A stretch of 64,000 nucleotides of DNA from Prostheceraeus crozeri (Eukaryota; Platyhelminthes; Polycladida; Euryleptidae): positions 1-64,000 of the forward strand of contig CAJQUW010003071.1 of assembly GCA_907163375.1 (NCBI GenBank), read 5' to 3'. The position numbers and the translations under genes were made by a program. Shown here one piece after another: positions 31,810 through 44,469 of the stretch. Every line of letters begins with the position of its first letter. Within the stretch, counting starts at the first letter, position 1. Under the pieces are notes generated by a model. That model was not told where the DNA came from, did no database searches, and saw only the letters and a list, made by a program, of their open reading frames with translations.

Positions 31810-34800
31810 TTATGCTAAGACGTCTCCTGAATGTGGTAGTGTGAGTTTAATTCTTTTGGGTGGTGGTATGTTTGTGTCAGGATGTCCATGTGGAAGAGAT
31901 ATGTTATGTTCTAACCAGCACCTCTTATCCTCCCATGCTGAAAGCGCCCGTTTCCTAAAAGTATGAGTTTTGATCTCATGCGACTTAGATTTTAAGATTG
32001 TCATATTGACAAACGTTATATTTTTATTTCTATAGGCTTTCCTGAAATTTTTATGTTTCATGTTAGAGACCAATGACCTTGATATGCCTTTAGCACGCTT
32101 AATACTATCGTCGCTATCCCTTAATTTCATACTGTACATTTTTGGGCGGAGGAGAATCATTTCATCTATTTCCTTCCCTGCTGTCTCATCCTTAAAGCAG
32201 CCAAGTTTTGCCTTATTTTTGATGGAGTAGAGTGGGTGATCAGTAGGATAATTTGATGTATCAAAATATCTTTCTAAAGATTTTCCTACTTCATTGAAAT
32301 TTAAATCTTTTTGAGTGGTAATACCTAAGAAGAAACTATCTGTATCACCACCCAACAAACGAACCTCTTTTACGAGAGGACATGGTTTTAGTATTTTATA
32401 AAAGAGTTGGTACATTTCAAGCTTAGAGTAATCTAGTACAGCTTGGTCAATATAGATGGGCTTGCACAACTCAACTTCAGATTTTATCATTTTAACACCT
32501 ACAAGGTCCTCATCGATAATGTCTCTATCGATGAATAGAGGTGATGATACCAATTTCTTAAATTTTGTAACATCATTGACTAGTTTATAGTTTACATGTT
32601 TTCTAACATCCTCCATCCTCTTACTAAATAGACTATTATTCTTATACTTATAAAAATCTTTTTCAAAATTATTTTGGGCTAGTGCACGTTTGTGGCTGTT
32701 GCTATCAATATATGGTTTGAGGAAGGCTTTCTGTCTAAATTTAATAATGCGGTGAACTCTTTTTAAAATCATGCCCATTTCTAAATAAAATTTTAAGATG
32801 CTAAAGTGAACTAGATAGTTTTCCTTATCATACTGGGTGAGTAAAAGTTTGCGGCAAGGCTTATAGTCGGGTTGACCGCATGATTCTAAATCTTTATGAA
32901 ATTGTTTCATAAAGTCGGAAAACATATCTTTGGTCACTTCACCTGATTCGGGTGCGAGTGGAAAATCTACGGTTTTATGTTTAATATTATTTGGATAGAT
33001 TAGATCTATCTCAAAATAATATCCCCAATCACCTTCATCTGGAATTGCTAGTATGTTAGAAGGGTTGGAGAGATGCTGAATTTCACTATCATCTAACCAG
33101 TTAAACTCAGAGTGAGGGAGTGGTTTGGATGGTGAACTACCATATAAATTATTTTGGTCATAATACTTAAGATGAGTCTGATCATCGCCTACTAATTTTG
33201 ATTTTAACCTTTGTTTATTTACAAATGTGAGACCACCGCGAATTCCTCGCTCAAATAAATTATACATCTCTGGATCTTGTAAGAGATGAATGGTCTCACC
33301 AGTCATTTTAAAAGCAGACTTAAATGACATGGCTGGCAGACTGACAAAGTGGACGGGATCTAACTTATCTTCTTCTAATGCCACTCGTCGAAACTCCTGA
33401 AATACATCAGCCAGCAAAAATACATCTAACTTAAGGTAGGCAATCATATATTCGCCAAATGTATGGCAGTCAAATTTTATCCATGCATCTTGTGCATGAT
33501 CATAATCTTCGGTCTTACATTCTGCGCCGCTCAAATCATTTTTAAATTTATCTATGGGCGGAAGAGAAGTCTCGCCGAGTTTACTAATCGTATCAAAATA
33601 TGCATATGGAAAGACTCCTTTCCGTGTGATGACTTCATCGGTTAGATTTGGATATTGTTTCTTCAGATTTTGTGTTAGTGGAAGAGACTTTAGATTTTGT
33701 ACGAGAGAGGCCAGTGATGCAGTCATAAATTGGTAGGAATCTAAAAATTTTATATCAAAATAGACCGTCTTATTTTCTTTAGTTTTATCAACAGGCACTT
33801 TTGCTGTCATGGCCATAAACTTCTCTCTCGTTTGTGCTATTACATCAAGCTTCCACTCTTTCATTTGACCTAAACCTCCTTTTATTATCATATGGCTGTC
33901 GTAGCCCTTGAAATTATGGAAAATGACGGGTAATGTACGCCGTTTCATCCTAAGTGAAAAATTGCATTTTGAACATAGTGCGTTTCTAAATTTACCAGTG
34001 ATGTGATCATGGTCGCGCACTTTCTTAATCTTATCATCATCAAATGTTTTCCTACATTTGAGGCAAACGTTGCAACTATCAAATTTTGCTTGATCATCTG
34101 CTGTCATATGCAATGATCTGCGATAGAGTTCACCATCATACTTTTGTTGAAATTTTACAGCCTGTTCGAGGAATTGTAGGAATTGGTAAATACAATCCTC
34201 ACCTTGCCAGACGTGCATTTTATTTTTTCTATTTTGGAAATGGTCATGCCATACTTCATAGCAGGAAATGGCTGCTGCTCGATGGGTGTTATCATCGATA
34301 TAGCATTCGATGTCGGCATAGATGACACGAAGAGGACTTAGTTCATCGCCATTCTCTCTATATGAAAACTCCTTATCTTTGGGCATGCGCTCCATTTGTA
34401 GTTTACCTCGCTTACACCATTCGTAATGAGTTTCAAATTTGTTTTTACTCCTAAAGTTCTGAATGCATCTGTCACAGTAATAAATCTCTGATGAGCTAGA
34501 ATTTCTTAGGTGGTGGTATAAGCGAGAAATTTTGGGAATACCGCAGTAGTGCCATTCCTCACTATCATCCTGTCTTACTAATAAAAGGTTGACAACGTGG
34601 TCATAACAACTCGAACGCGAGTTGTAGCGGACACCCTTCAATCCCTTTTCCCAAACATGGAGAACTATTTTAATGTTGTTCAATTTTTCAAATTTTTCTA
34701 TATCTTTAATTTTCATATCTTCACTATTGCAGTCATCAAACTTTAATTCATTCTCCCACTGTTGATACTTACTCTTACGGTATCGGCTATACTGTACATC

Positions 34801-35775
34801 ATTATAGTGGAGAACGGAGAGGACGGCATACTTAAAACATTGGGATTCGCAATCTGACTGCTGCTTTATTTCTTAAATTTTTCGGAAGTTTAAAGGAGCC
34901 TGTTCCAGAGTAGTTCTCTAATAGAGTGATTTTAATCATGGCGGTCTCAATACCATCAAAAACGGGTCCATTATCACGCTCGTTAAATTTATCTATGTTT
35001 AATTTTAACCCTTGGATATGAAAATTTATTCAAGACTCGCAGTCTACAACTTCGGTTGCAGGAGAGGAGGGTATGTGAAACTCCAACCTCTCTACTATTT
35101 GACCAGTATGGTGGTCGATTTTTACATATCTTATTTTGAGATAGATGAGCGCCTTCATTCTAAAATTGACTAAATTGTTGAAGAGCGCACCAATCAAAGA
35201 TGAATTTTGATGAAACCATTCTTCAAAGTCAGTAATGGTTTCTGAGGATTCCATCTGGTAGTTCCTCACTAAATTATTTATCGACACTTCAGAGAGTCGG
35301 ATAGAGTAACTATCGTCACTGTGTGTATGTCGAAGTCTATGTGAAGATAGTTCAAAATGTGACTCAAAAGACTGAATGCATAAATCGCAAGAAAAGGAGA
35401 CATCGTTAACAGAATCATCCCACCTTCGGAGATTGATGCTGACTTAGTTCTACAAACACCTCGCTTGATGTGTCGGACGAGATCACGCTTCCTCGTGAAG
35501 ATGTGCCCACAGTCAGCACATTCCCGATCGTTGCATTCCCTCGACAATGTTGACATGGACTCGCTCGAGATGGAACTGGTATCACCTGAAAGAGAAATCA
35601 TTCTATCATCTCTGTTCAAGTCTCAGTGTATTGTTACAACCTACCTTGACTCAACAACTCTAAACTTTCCTCGAGAAGGGAGGGCGTTGGTGATGAAGTT
35701 GATGCCTGATATTGAGGAAGATGCTATTAGCCACACGTTTGAGGGAGATGAGTGAAGAAATTTTCAACTTACCAT
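31810..35775 (-). pseudogene. Type B DNA polymerase, right arm (broken)
   Basis: Mirror of the left-arm gene, differing at about six residues over the ~970 residues that can be compared directly. The same zinc-finger, endonuclease VII-like, exonuclease and polymerase motifs are visible (YADIE, HNFKGYDSH, NLYG, GGDTDSFF), as are the two short 5' introns. It is more decayed than the left copy, with about three breaks. Confidence 0.85.
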
Positions 35776-36049
35776 TTGAACGAAATTATGTTTAAGGTTG
35801 ATACTTCAACAAGATAGAGACTTCACTCAAATTTGGAATTCACGAGAGAGCAGTTCACTTGTACGCCTCAAATATAGAATTCGCCAGAGAACACTTCACT
35901 TATACGTCTCAAAGACAGAGCGAAATGACGCGAATGTCACTTTACATATATACTTTCATATTCATCATTCATTGGCTGTTCATTCTGATTGGTTGCTTGT
36001 TGATACTTAAGAATTAGAAAACATTTCAAAGTTATTATTCACAGTCAAC
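35776..36049. promoter_or_regulatory. Divergent promoter, right arm
   Basis: Mirror of 24,785-25,058, with the same repeated blocks, TATA-like CATATATAC and ATTGG elements. Confidence 0.5.
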
Positions 36050-36500
36050 ATGACAAGCCCTCCGACAACACCAAACACAAAATTCTCTTCTCCATGCTCA
36101 ACACCAAAGGCGCTCGTTGCACCAAACGCTCCAACGAAGGGAAAGGTAGAGAAGGTGTACCGACTGGACAATATCAGAAAGTTGTCATTACCAGCGGATG
36201 AGGAAGAGGAGAGTGTATGTGAGAAGGAGTGTCCCGACTTAACAGGCGTGAGGTGGAAGTATCTCCAGTACGATACTGACGATGTGATGGAGATCACCAG
36301 CACCAAATTCCTCCACCAATTATGGGAGTGGTACACCCCCTAACTCCCAGCCACGAACTATGGCGGAGTGGAAGGATATCGACAAAGTGAGGCTTGCAGC
36401 GGAAGAACGATTAAAGCAAGTGAACTGTTTTTGTTATCTATGTGAAGCCAGACTCTGGGACGATATTGACGATGAAGACCTTTTGAAATACATGCCATAA
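36050..36500 (+). pseudogene. Small acidic ORF, right arm (broken)
   Basis: Mirror of 24,336-24,784 with the same Thr/Pro-rich tail, acidic core and CFCYLC C-terminus. It is broken, with about one break. Confidence 0.5.
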
Positions 36501-36647
36501 TAAATTTTTATTTCATATTATCTTTGCTTTCATACTGACTTACTTGAATGGGGCTTCAGTGGATGATTTAACCATGTATACTTTTTCATTTGGAAATAGT
36601 AGCACGCTTAGTCTAACTTGTAAATCTTATAACATTTCATATGGGCG

Positions 36648-37517
36648 ATGATGATAGATGAAATAGTGTCAAATAAAATTAAGATAGCTTACACTTCTGA
36701 TACAGGGATAGCAATCGACTGCGATCCATGTGTAAAGAGCTTGTTAGACTACGGAAGAGAGAAGTGTGTTATGTTGCGTGTGGCGCGTGAGTGTCCTCCC
36801 ATTTCATTCCATTCATCAATTCGTCTCATTGATAGAGACAGGTAGAACTCATGGTTCTCATAACGTATGCAATGGAAAGTTTTAGGCAACCTTCGACAGT
36901 TGGCTAAATGTCGCCCTGGCGCGAATGCATACTACGTTGAGACAGAGGCAATCACTTGCAAACATGACGCAGAGAGGTTTAACAAGATTGACCATTGCCG
37001 AATGTCCCTTGCGGTATACATAGCTACGGGTTTCACCGCCACCCTTTACAGGAACGCCCGTCGAAAGGAAGTATTACACCGAACTTCATTTGCAACGTTC
37101 AAGTTGACTGATAGCAGATTCAACTTAATGATAGTATTCGCCAGTCCGAAGACTGCCCAGGCAAACCGCGTGGAGGTTCTATCATGTCTTGCCCCATGGT
37201 GGCCCTTAAGAGAGCCGGTGGTTCGTTCTCGGGAGTCGTCATCAGCAATCTTACTCCATACCGATTCTGCTGAGAGAGAGTCGAAACCGTTCAACCTCAG
37301 CAGTGTCGACTTCAATGCTAGTTGGTATGTGAGTGGAGGGTGGAATGTAGCGCCATTCCATTGGATTGGCAACACTTGCTGTCATCGCATTGCCAATCTG
37401 AGCAAGATTGTTGTGAACTCTGACTTGCTCCTCTATTCTAGCAAATTCATTAAATAAATTTCGCGGTCTTAACTGCGGTCCGCGAGGAGAGTTGACTGCA
37501 GCGTTTGGTGTCTCCAT
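36648..37517. other. Accessory ORF block and 88-aa ORF, right arm
   Basis: Mirror of 23,318-24,188: a ~65-residue ORF (36,648-36,845, +), a longer ORF (from 36,867, +), and the 88-codon ORF (37,251-37,517, -) with its TATA-type promoter just beyond (about 37,549-37,556). No family is recognised. Confidence 0.45.
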
Positions 37518-37853
37518 GATTGAAATGAAATGAAATGAGAGGTAGTGGTTTATATACCCCTCTAAGGCGACGCAACGTTCAAGTTGACTGATAGCAGATT
37601 CAACTTAATGATAGTATTCGCCAGTCTAAAGACTGCCCAGGGCAAACCGCGTGGACGTTCTATCATGTCTTGCCCATGGTGGCCCTTATGAGAGCCGTTG
37701 GTTCGTTCTCGTCGTATCTGAAAATAGAAAGAAAAATAGATGAAATTATATTCAAGTGATAGAGATGATATTAACTTACCATAAATCAATTCAACCGGTT
37801 CGTTGAACCTTCGATGGTGGTGGCTGAGGCAAGTATTTGGCCGGCAGTTTCCG

Positions 37854-38885
37854 CTAACGGTGGCGTAATTCTTTGATGTCACCATCATGTTTTATTGAGA
37901 GATGAAGGCAGCGCATCTCCGCCATCGCCCCATCGTAGCACTCGAATGTGGTATCCAAGTCCTCACTCTCAAGGATGACGCTGTCGACGATTCTGCTCTT
38001 GATGATGGGAATGTGGAGCGTTGTTCGTCTCTCTTCTTTCTTCTGACTCTCAGTCAGGCTAGTCTTTAGTTGCTCGATTTTTAAATTTGACACCTCTTCC
38101 TGAGCTTTTAGTGATTTTATGTACGTCGCCTGCTCTTCAACTCGTTTTTCGCTGGCAAGCGCCCTTTCGCGGAAAGGTTCTAAGTTAATTACTTGGGTCT
38201 TGAGGGCCCGAATCTCGGCTACCTGACCCTTCAGGTGGAAATTGTCATCCCTAAGGGCCAAACATTCGTTTTTGTAACGAGTGAGCTCATCTTTTAATTT
38301 CGTGAGTGCATATTCCTGGCTCACTTTTGCGATCTGCTCATCCTTATTCCAGCTGTTCATCTGCTGCTTAATCCCCTTCTTTACTGGGGAAGGTGCGATC
38401 ACTTTCTTTTTCGGGGAAGACTGATTTGTCGGTTTTCCTATCTCTTCCGCGTTTTTAGTGATGACGACCTCCTCAGAATCGGAGTCATCTGAGCTGTCCA
38501 AATCGCTTAGTGGGGCCTTCTCTTCTGCTGTCGATGAGGTAGTGACCGAAGCAACAGGTTCCAAAATTGTTGCAATAGCCTCTTGTAGTGCTGCGTCTAG
38601 ATCGACTGTTTCTTCGTTGAAGAAGGGCGCGGTCACTTTGCCGATGTCTGATGTTGTATAATTGTTAGCCTTTTTGACCGGACATTCGGCGTGGGCGATG
38701 TAAAATGCCTCATGCTCCTTGCCTTTTAAAAATTTCAGGCAATGTGTACAGCCGGAAATAACGGCTCTTTCCTCGTGAAAGTGAGGAGTATTCTTATACT
38801 TGTTAATGTGGCGTTTGAATTCGCCACCTCTCTTTATTTCTCCGCAAGAGCACTTTTTAAATAAAAATTTTGAGTTGCCTCCCAT
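37854..38885 (-). CDS. Zinc-motif/coiled-coil protein, right arm (343 aa)
   Basis: Mirror of 21,949-22,980; I find no residue difference between the two predicted proteins. The ATG at 38,885 follows the mirrored splice acceptor. The Cys/His head, acidic linker, coiled coil and HIPI C-terminal domain are as in the left arm. It is the best-preserved gene of the element, and exact identity of both copies fits a very recent palindrome or ongoing conversion between the arms. Confidence 0.7.
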   Translation of the reverse strand: MGGNSKFLFKKCSCGEIKRGGEFKRHINKYKNTPHFHEERAVISGCTHCLKFLKGKEHEAFYIAHAECPVKKANNYTTSDIGKVTAPFFNEETVDLDAALQEAIATILEPVASVTTSSTAEEKAPLSDLDSSDDSDSEEVVITKNAEEIGKPTNQSSPKKKVIAPSPVKKGIKQQMNSWNKDEQIAKVSQEYALTKLKDELTRYKNECLALRDDNFHLKGQVAEIRALKTQVINLEPFRERALASEKRVEEQATYIKSLKAQEEVSNLKIEQLKTSLTESQKKEERRTTLHIPIIKSRIVDSVILESEDLDTTFECYDGAMAEMRCLHLSIKHDGDIKELRHR

Positions 38886-39719
38886 TTTGTACCTTATGTA
38901 TCTGCAAAGGAAGGATGAAATAGAATTACTAACAGGCGACATTGGCAGTCATCCTTATAATCATACAGCTAAATTGTGAGATTGGTGGAAAGTGTCGAAC
39001 CTTTGAATCCGTTACAGGCATTACTCAGAGGGGATCTTATCCCAACTCCAAGGCCTCGGCCCACAAATCCAACCTCCCGCGGACAGAGCGTGCGTCATAT
39101 CACTGTGTTGGTATCCGGACCCCGATTTTGACATGAAAACCAGTGGATTGTTTACAAAGGTTGCAAATTCCAAGCCGAAGCTCGCCTCCCACAACTTTAT
39201 AAATGTCTTAGTTGAATTCAGCAGGGTCGAAAACCCCAGAAAACCTCCAAAACTAGTGAATTTAAATTTTTCAACTTTTTAACACTACTTATGAAATTTT
39301 ATAAGTAATCTATCACTTAGGGCAGGTCAATAGCGACCGAACCTTTTTTGAATCAAGTCAAACGGACTTGTAGAAGCAAAGTTACAAGCCTTTAAAGTTT
39401 TGGAGTCTTTTATGGCCTGGAGACGAAGGCCATCTCCTGGCTAACCTCTAAGTCTGACGCCTTAGCTGATATCAGCAATGAAATTTTCTAAGTCGGTTTC
39501 TTACAGAAACCCGGAATTTGGAATGTCCGAAGCTATCATCGGAGCTCAGAGAGACGACTTACCGTTGACAATCTCTCGTATGAATGTCAAGTCTCTGTCG
39601 GTTCCCAGCTTATATAGTTTGTGGCGATCAGCTGATGACGTAATACCCATCATCCAAAAACTTAAAACGCTTCTATCATCGATTCTGGAGGTCCGATTGA
39701 GCTGGAAATATACCATTTC

Positions 39720-40450
39720 CATGTAGAATTTGACGCTGAATCCAAATCTGGCCTCCGTTTTCCTATCCGATGCTTCGTTTTGGCTGTACAGCAGGCAGCC
39801 ATCGCAAAAATTCTAACTCGTTTTTTCGACAATCTCCCAAAATCTTAAATGGCGTCTCACATCTAAACGAAGACAGATATGAACAAGGCGATTCTTTCAG
39901 TGAATTTGTCTCACTCTTAGCTTTCAAACGAGCTATGGCACGACTAAATCTGTCCACTGAAAGCCAAGATCGAAGCTAGCTCTCCAGAGAGGGGGAGGTC
40001 AGCGAAACTTTTTCTCTCCGATTGACTTGAAACTCACCATGTCGATAGAGAATTTCATGCTGATTCCAAATCTGAAATCCGTTTTGCTCTCCGATGCTTC
40101 GTTTTGGCGCTACAGCCCAAAACGTCCAAAATTCTAACTCTGTCGTTTTTCGCCAATCTCCCAAAATCTTAAATGGCGTCTCACATCTAAACGAAGACAG
40201 ATATGAACAAGCCGATTCTTTCAGTGAGTTTGTCTCACTCTTAGCTTTCAAACGAGCTGTAGCACAACAAAATCCGTCCACTGGAAGCAAAGTTGGAAGG
40301 TCGGTGCCGAGGGGGGGGGACGTCAGCGAAAATTTTTCTCTCAGATTGCGTTCAAACTCACCATACCGATGCAGAATTTCACGCTGAATCCGAATCTGGT
40401 CTCCGTTTTCACATCCGAGCACTCCTTTCACTCGAAACAGCCCATTTTAC
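39720..40450 (-). repeat. Subterminal repeats, right arm
   Basis: Two or more ~310-330-bp units with the blocks TTTGACGCTGAATCC..., CCGATGCTTCGTTTTGGC, ACGAAGACAGATATGAACAA and TTAGCTTTCAAACGAGCT, each closed by a G-run and a GTCAGCGAAA-type box (about 39,985-40,010 and 40,308-40,330). Same family as the left-arm and copy A arrays. Confidence 0.8.
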
Positions 40451-40645
40451 AACCCAACATTCAGCAGATTGCACGAATCCTGGCGGTCGCCCAAGTCCAC
40501 CACGACACTCTGTCGTTCCAGAGGGGGGGAGTCAGACTCGAAGCACCACGGCGGCCGACCACGACACTCTGTCGTTCCAGAGGGGGGGGACGTCAGCGAC
40601 GGCGGCCATCTTGCGCGGTCCAGAAGTGGAGTTTTACTTACTACT

Positions 40646-40651
40646 GACACA
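40646..40651. repeat. Target-site duplication GACACA (right)
   Basis: Directly follows TTACTACT at 40,645; partner of 20,360-20,365. Confidence 0.85.
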
Positions 40652-40869
40652 AGGTTGGTTAACATCTTCCACGCCATCTGCCTCTCGTCATTGGCGTGTA
40701 GGTTATCTAGGTTGATCTCACTTCCATCGTGATTCTTGATGATCTCCAAAGGCAATTCAATAAAAAAATTGACCTCTGTCATCTCTATCTTAATATTCCA
40801 AAATATAGAGACATTTTCAAGTATTAATGAGAAAGCAATCAAAGTCATGTGAGGTCGATCTTCCATCAC
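40646..40869 (-). CDS. Host coding-like ORF, part upstream of the insertion (fragment)
   Basis: On the minus strand, an open frame (MEDRPHMTLIAFSLILENVS ... ANDERQMAWKMLTNLVS) runs into the element end and is in phase with SLESLRRKIVYPL at 20,359 and leftward. It has no recognised domain. An acceptor-like AG lies shortly upstream (about 40,890), so this may be an internal exon. The insertion would have interrupted this gene. Confidence 0.4.
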
Positions 40870-42707
40870 GGATAAGATAGCCTTAGGCTTTTACGTCAAT
40901 ATGACAACTATTCCAGTGACAGAGTGTACACAGAAGCTTTCACCTGATCCGCATTGTAGTTTTTCACCGTACCTAATTAATGTGCCTCCTCGGAGGCATC
41001 TTTGAAAGGAAGATCATTATTACATTTTAGCTTTATTATTGAAACAAAATAGAACGGACAGTGTTTCAGACGTAAATTTATATGTAAAGACATCAACTGA
41101 TTAGGCATTTTGTTTATTTAAGATCAATGAAACTGATATTGCTGTAATTAGAATTACACATGCCTACATGTTTGTCGAGTGACCCAACGACAAAATATTT
41201 CTGAAATGGAAGTTTTACATAGATCATGGATGGCTGCAAAATAGAGAAAATTAAGAAGTCGATGGTTTATAATAGAAGGAAGTCTTCATAGAACTCTTTT
41301 GTGAGGTTTAAGCACCTATATAATTATTTCAGATATCAAAGACTGCCTCCTGGGGACATTTTGATACTTTTCAAATTTCAACTTTTCAGTGTTAAGGTAC
41401 ATCAATATTCTAAATCTTAATCATTGGAAAACGACGATAATTACCAATATTGGATGAAGCTCTCTCAGTTCGTTGAACAGCTCAATGAAAATCATTGTAG
41501 CCTGCTTCAAAAACCACTTATCAATATTATACTCCATGAACTCAATATTGAACTCCATTACATGCAATAAAGTTCAAAGCTTCTCAATGTATTTGATTTT
41601 CAACACCCATTTTCTCTAGTTGCAACTTTTTTATAAACAATCATGTTTCTTGATGTATTTGCTAGCAGTCACGAGTTTCTGAAGCGCATTGATTGCGCTA
41701 AATGCAGAGAAGCTATGAAAATATAAGCACGTTGTGGATGAAGCACAACGTAATCTAGGGCCTACATTGACAGCAGTAAAGCTGCAATCAAATTATTTAT
41801 CAAATACTGCATTGCTGGTAGATCTAAGATTTGTCAATCTATTAAGTAATTATGTAGCAATAAGCTATGGGCATGCATCCGTATCACTGCAAGATGATTA
41901 TCATACACGTATTATGTATGATATCATATATGTACACACGTATCATAATATGTACATGTACATAATGCATATAGACCTTTTGCCTAGCTATACGCAGGCT
42001 ACAACTTCATGAAAATTAAATTGAAAGTTAGTGTGATCAAAAAGAATTAACGGAGGAAGTTTTTATAGAATCACCTCATTCATTTCTTGGGCCTTTGCAG
42101 TGCTTCATTCATCTCAGAAACAGTCCTGACGAGCTGATGGAAATGGCATCTTTCCTGAGAGGTACGATTTTCCCCAATCAATTTTGAAAAAGTTTACCAA
42201 CATTCGCGTTGGATTTGATTATATCCTACATCCCTTGATTTCTTCTGATTTGTCAAATGAAATCCTTCTTCGCATCCTTCATTCCTTCTAGATCTTTCTT
42301 CGAGAAATATGCTTTTGCATGGTAGGAGTTGCTCATACAAAAAGCTCAAAATTGATGGTACGGAATGCATGCATGGTTCCTCATGTCCTTCATGCATCTT
42401 TGGCGTCCTCAAATCTAATTGACCCTGTCGGCACTTCCTTGTTAACATCGATTCCACGGGAATGTTTAAAGTATTAGCAACCACATTTGATATTAAATTT
42501 TATCATGGCTGTGAGTTTGTGGAGGTTCTCCTATTAAGCTGGTTGAAAAGGTCAATATGAACTGGCTGTCCTTCAAATCTTTCAATGTCACAGCCAGTAT
42601 CTCGAGATCACCCAATGTCACAGTTGCAAAGTATCCCTCTTCAGATTCCTCTCGCTGAGTATTTCTTCAATGTATATTTTAATCGTATATTTTAATGTAT
42701 ATTATAA
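40870..42707. other. Intergenic, no gene recognised
   Basis: AT-rich, with a short palindromic ATATGTACA/TGTACAT-rich stretch at about 41,920-41,970. Open frames are short and without motifs. Confidence 0.5.
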
Positions 42708-43211
42708 TTATTTTTGCTCCAGATCTTTCACATTGCATGAAATTAATCCTCTATTGTAAAGCAAGATTCACGTTATCCCAAACGGTGTCTGTGTGATAAT
42801 TAAAAGTGCTAACAAAATGGCACAATTGCCACTGGTGGCAAAGGAATGTTCAAAATCCGCGGACGAAACTCGTATTACTTTAATCGAAATAATGATGAAA
42901 TCAATAGTTTTAGAACGAATTTATTGGTACTTAAGCTAGTGGAAGCGCTCAAATTATGAGGCCTATCAAAAAATCCAAAATTTCAAAATTTCCAAAATTT
43001 TCCATAATTTTCCAATTTTTTCCATAATTTTCCAAGGAAAATCTTGATTCAAAATTTTCCGGAAAATTTTCATCACTAGCCACCAGTGGCTTAAGTGCCA
43101 TTTTGATAGCATTTTTAATTAACACACAGACACAGTTTGGGATAACGTGAATCTTGCTTTACAATAGGGGTGTATTTTCATGCAATGTGAAAGATCTGGA
43201 GCAAAAATAAT
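42708..43211. mobile_element. Foldback MITE, ~0.5 kb, ~145-bp inverted arms
   Basis: The left arm (TTATTTTTGCTCCAGATCTT ... GCCACTGGTGGC, to about 42,840) and the right arm (about 43,078-43,211) are inverted copies with scattered differences. The centre contains repeated TTTTCCAAAATTTTCC-type sequence. No coding capacity. I could not fix a target duplication, so the family is open. Confidence 0.7.
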
Positions 43212-43989
43212 GTACTTCATTTTGGAGTTTGCTTATTAGCTTGAAAGTTAAGTTTTATTATGCAGCGTTGATCAGTGATTCAAATTCTTCATGTGTTGAT
43301 GAACAAGTGAAGTAACACAGTCCATGCAGCATAATTCATGAGCGACCATATTGGAAGACATAAAAACTGTAAACTCGTGAGATATTTGGTCACTAAAGAT
43401 ATCTGTGATGAGTAAAAGAATATCTATGATAGCCTCTAACTTCTAGCCTTCCGACATCTTCGTTGAGGATACACAACCTCCATTTCTATATAGTTCAGAT
43501 GGTTCAGTTCCAATTCGATTTCAGATCTGCCGAAAATGAATTTCAGATATGATCCACATGAATATCCAGTTGAATTTAAGATCTTTTCAAAGTTGAGCTT
43601 GTGACAGATATCTGAAATTCAGCTAGAGAAATCTGAAATCCATCCAATGTCTGAAGTTCATTTGGAAAGATCTGAAATAGACATGGAAAAGGTGCAGTTG
43701 GTTACAAAAGTTGACATACAGGGATGATAGAGAAGTTTTCGGTCTTTGAATATTACAGGGTCTTTTCAAACGACTATAATAAGTCTCCAAAACAAAGGGA
43801 AAAACGTCAATCACCAAAAAAGAAATTTCAAAATTTTCCAATGGAACATTTTCCATTTGCATCACTATAGTGGGGTGCCTGCCGAGAGACACCCCAAACA
43901 TAGACTAGCGATGTTCAAAATTGGCATAGGACAACGGTTAAGTACTGTCATCCCTAAGTACGTTGTAAAAAATCAAAATTTGCTCTGTG
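43212..43989. other. No gene recognised
   Basis: AT-rich sequence with repeated GATCTGAAATTCA-like words around 43,510-43,680. No motif or terminus seen. Confidence 0.4.
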
Positions 43990-44102
43990 GACCCTGAAAA
44001 GAGTTCGCTATATCCGAGGCATTTTATCTAGACATAATAGGAATGTCCGTGCCTGCAAGAGGAGTACGTTATAACCGAGTCCGTTATAAGTGGGTTCTAC
44101 TG
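43990..44102. mobile_element. Solo end of a Tigger/pogo-like element
   Basis: TTCGCTATATCCGAGG ... GTACGTTATAACCGAG, then TCCGTTATAAGTGGGTTCTACTG, followed by TA. It resembles the right terminus of Tigger-type elements (compare 57,480-57,536). I find no matching left terminus, so it looks truncated. Confidence 0.5.
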
Positions 44103-44469
44103 TATGAAGCAAGTTGGATTTCAAAAGGAATGAACTGTTATTAAGCATCCTATAACTAAGCGGAAATTAAGCTGTCGATTATCAAGGGAGTTTCATGATC
44201 TGTATTATGATGGAGGTCATAAAAAAGTCACCATAATTCGTGCGCTAACTGAAATTTCAAGTTTTTAATTCAATTTTCACCGGCATGATTTTATGATTCG
44301 CTATAAATTAATATTTCATTTCTTGTATCTGAATAGTGATATGTGGAACCATATTTGCATCTTTCAAAGTTGATTGAAATCATTGTCTTTGATCATGTGA
44401 TTTTGCTGTCAGTGGCGGGATTACAGCTATGATATGATCATGCTTAAGAAAATACTCTCGAGGTTGAGC

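Larger units (their letters stand above)
20366..40645. mobile_element. Palindromic Polinton/Maverick-like element, 20.3 kb
   Basis: Fossil element bounded by AGTAGTAATAAAAC ... GTTTTACTTACTACT inverted ends and GACACA direct repeats. Two arms (20,366-30,173 and 30,672-40,645) are near-perfect inverted copies of each other around a ~0.5-kb centre. Each arm holds, from the outside in, subterminal repeats, a zinc/coiled-coil gene, accessory ORFs, a small acidic ORF, a type B polymerase and part of structural-type gene 2. It lacks the other half of a normal element (structural gene 1, the small basic ORFs and anything beyond). It is broken, with a handful of breaks, mostly in the polymerase and accessory genes; the zinc/coiled-coil genes look whole. 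The arms' polymerases differ at only about six residues over ~970, so the palindrome is young. Confidence 0.85.
30672..40645 (-). repeat. Right arm of the palindrome (~10 kb)
   Basis: Inverted copy of 20,366-30,173. It is slightly longer than the left arm, mainly in the subterminal repeats. Its terminus matches copy A's terminus better than the left terminus does. Confidence 0.9.

Noticed and set aside
20366-40645. Palindrome as a pure assembly artefact
   Set aside because: The arms differ by scattered substitutions and in subterminal repeat content, the centre is asymmetric and the ends carry a 6-bp duplication. An artefact is not fully excluded without reads.
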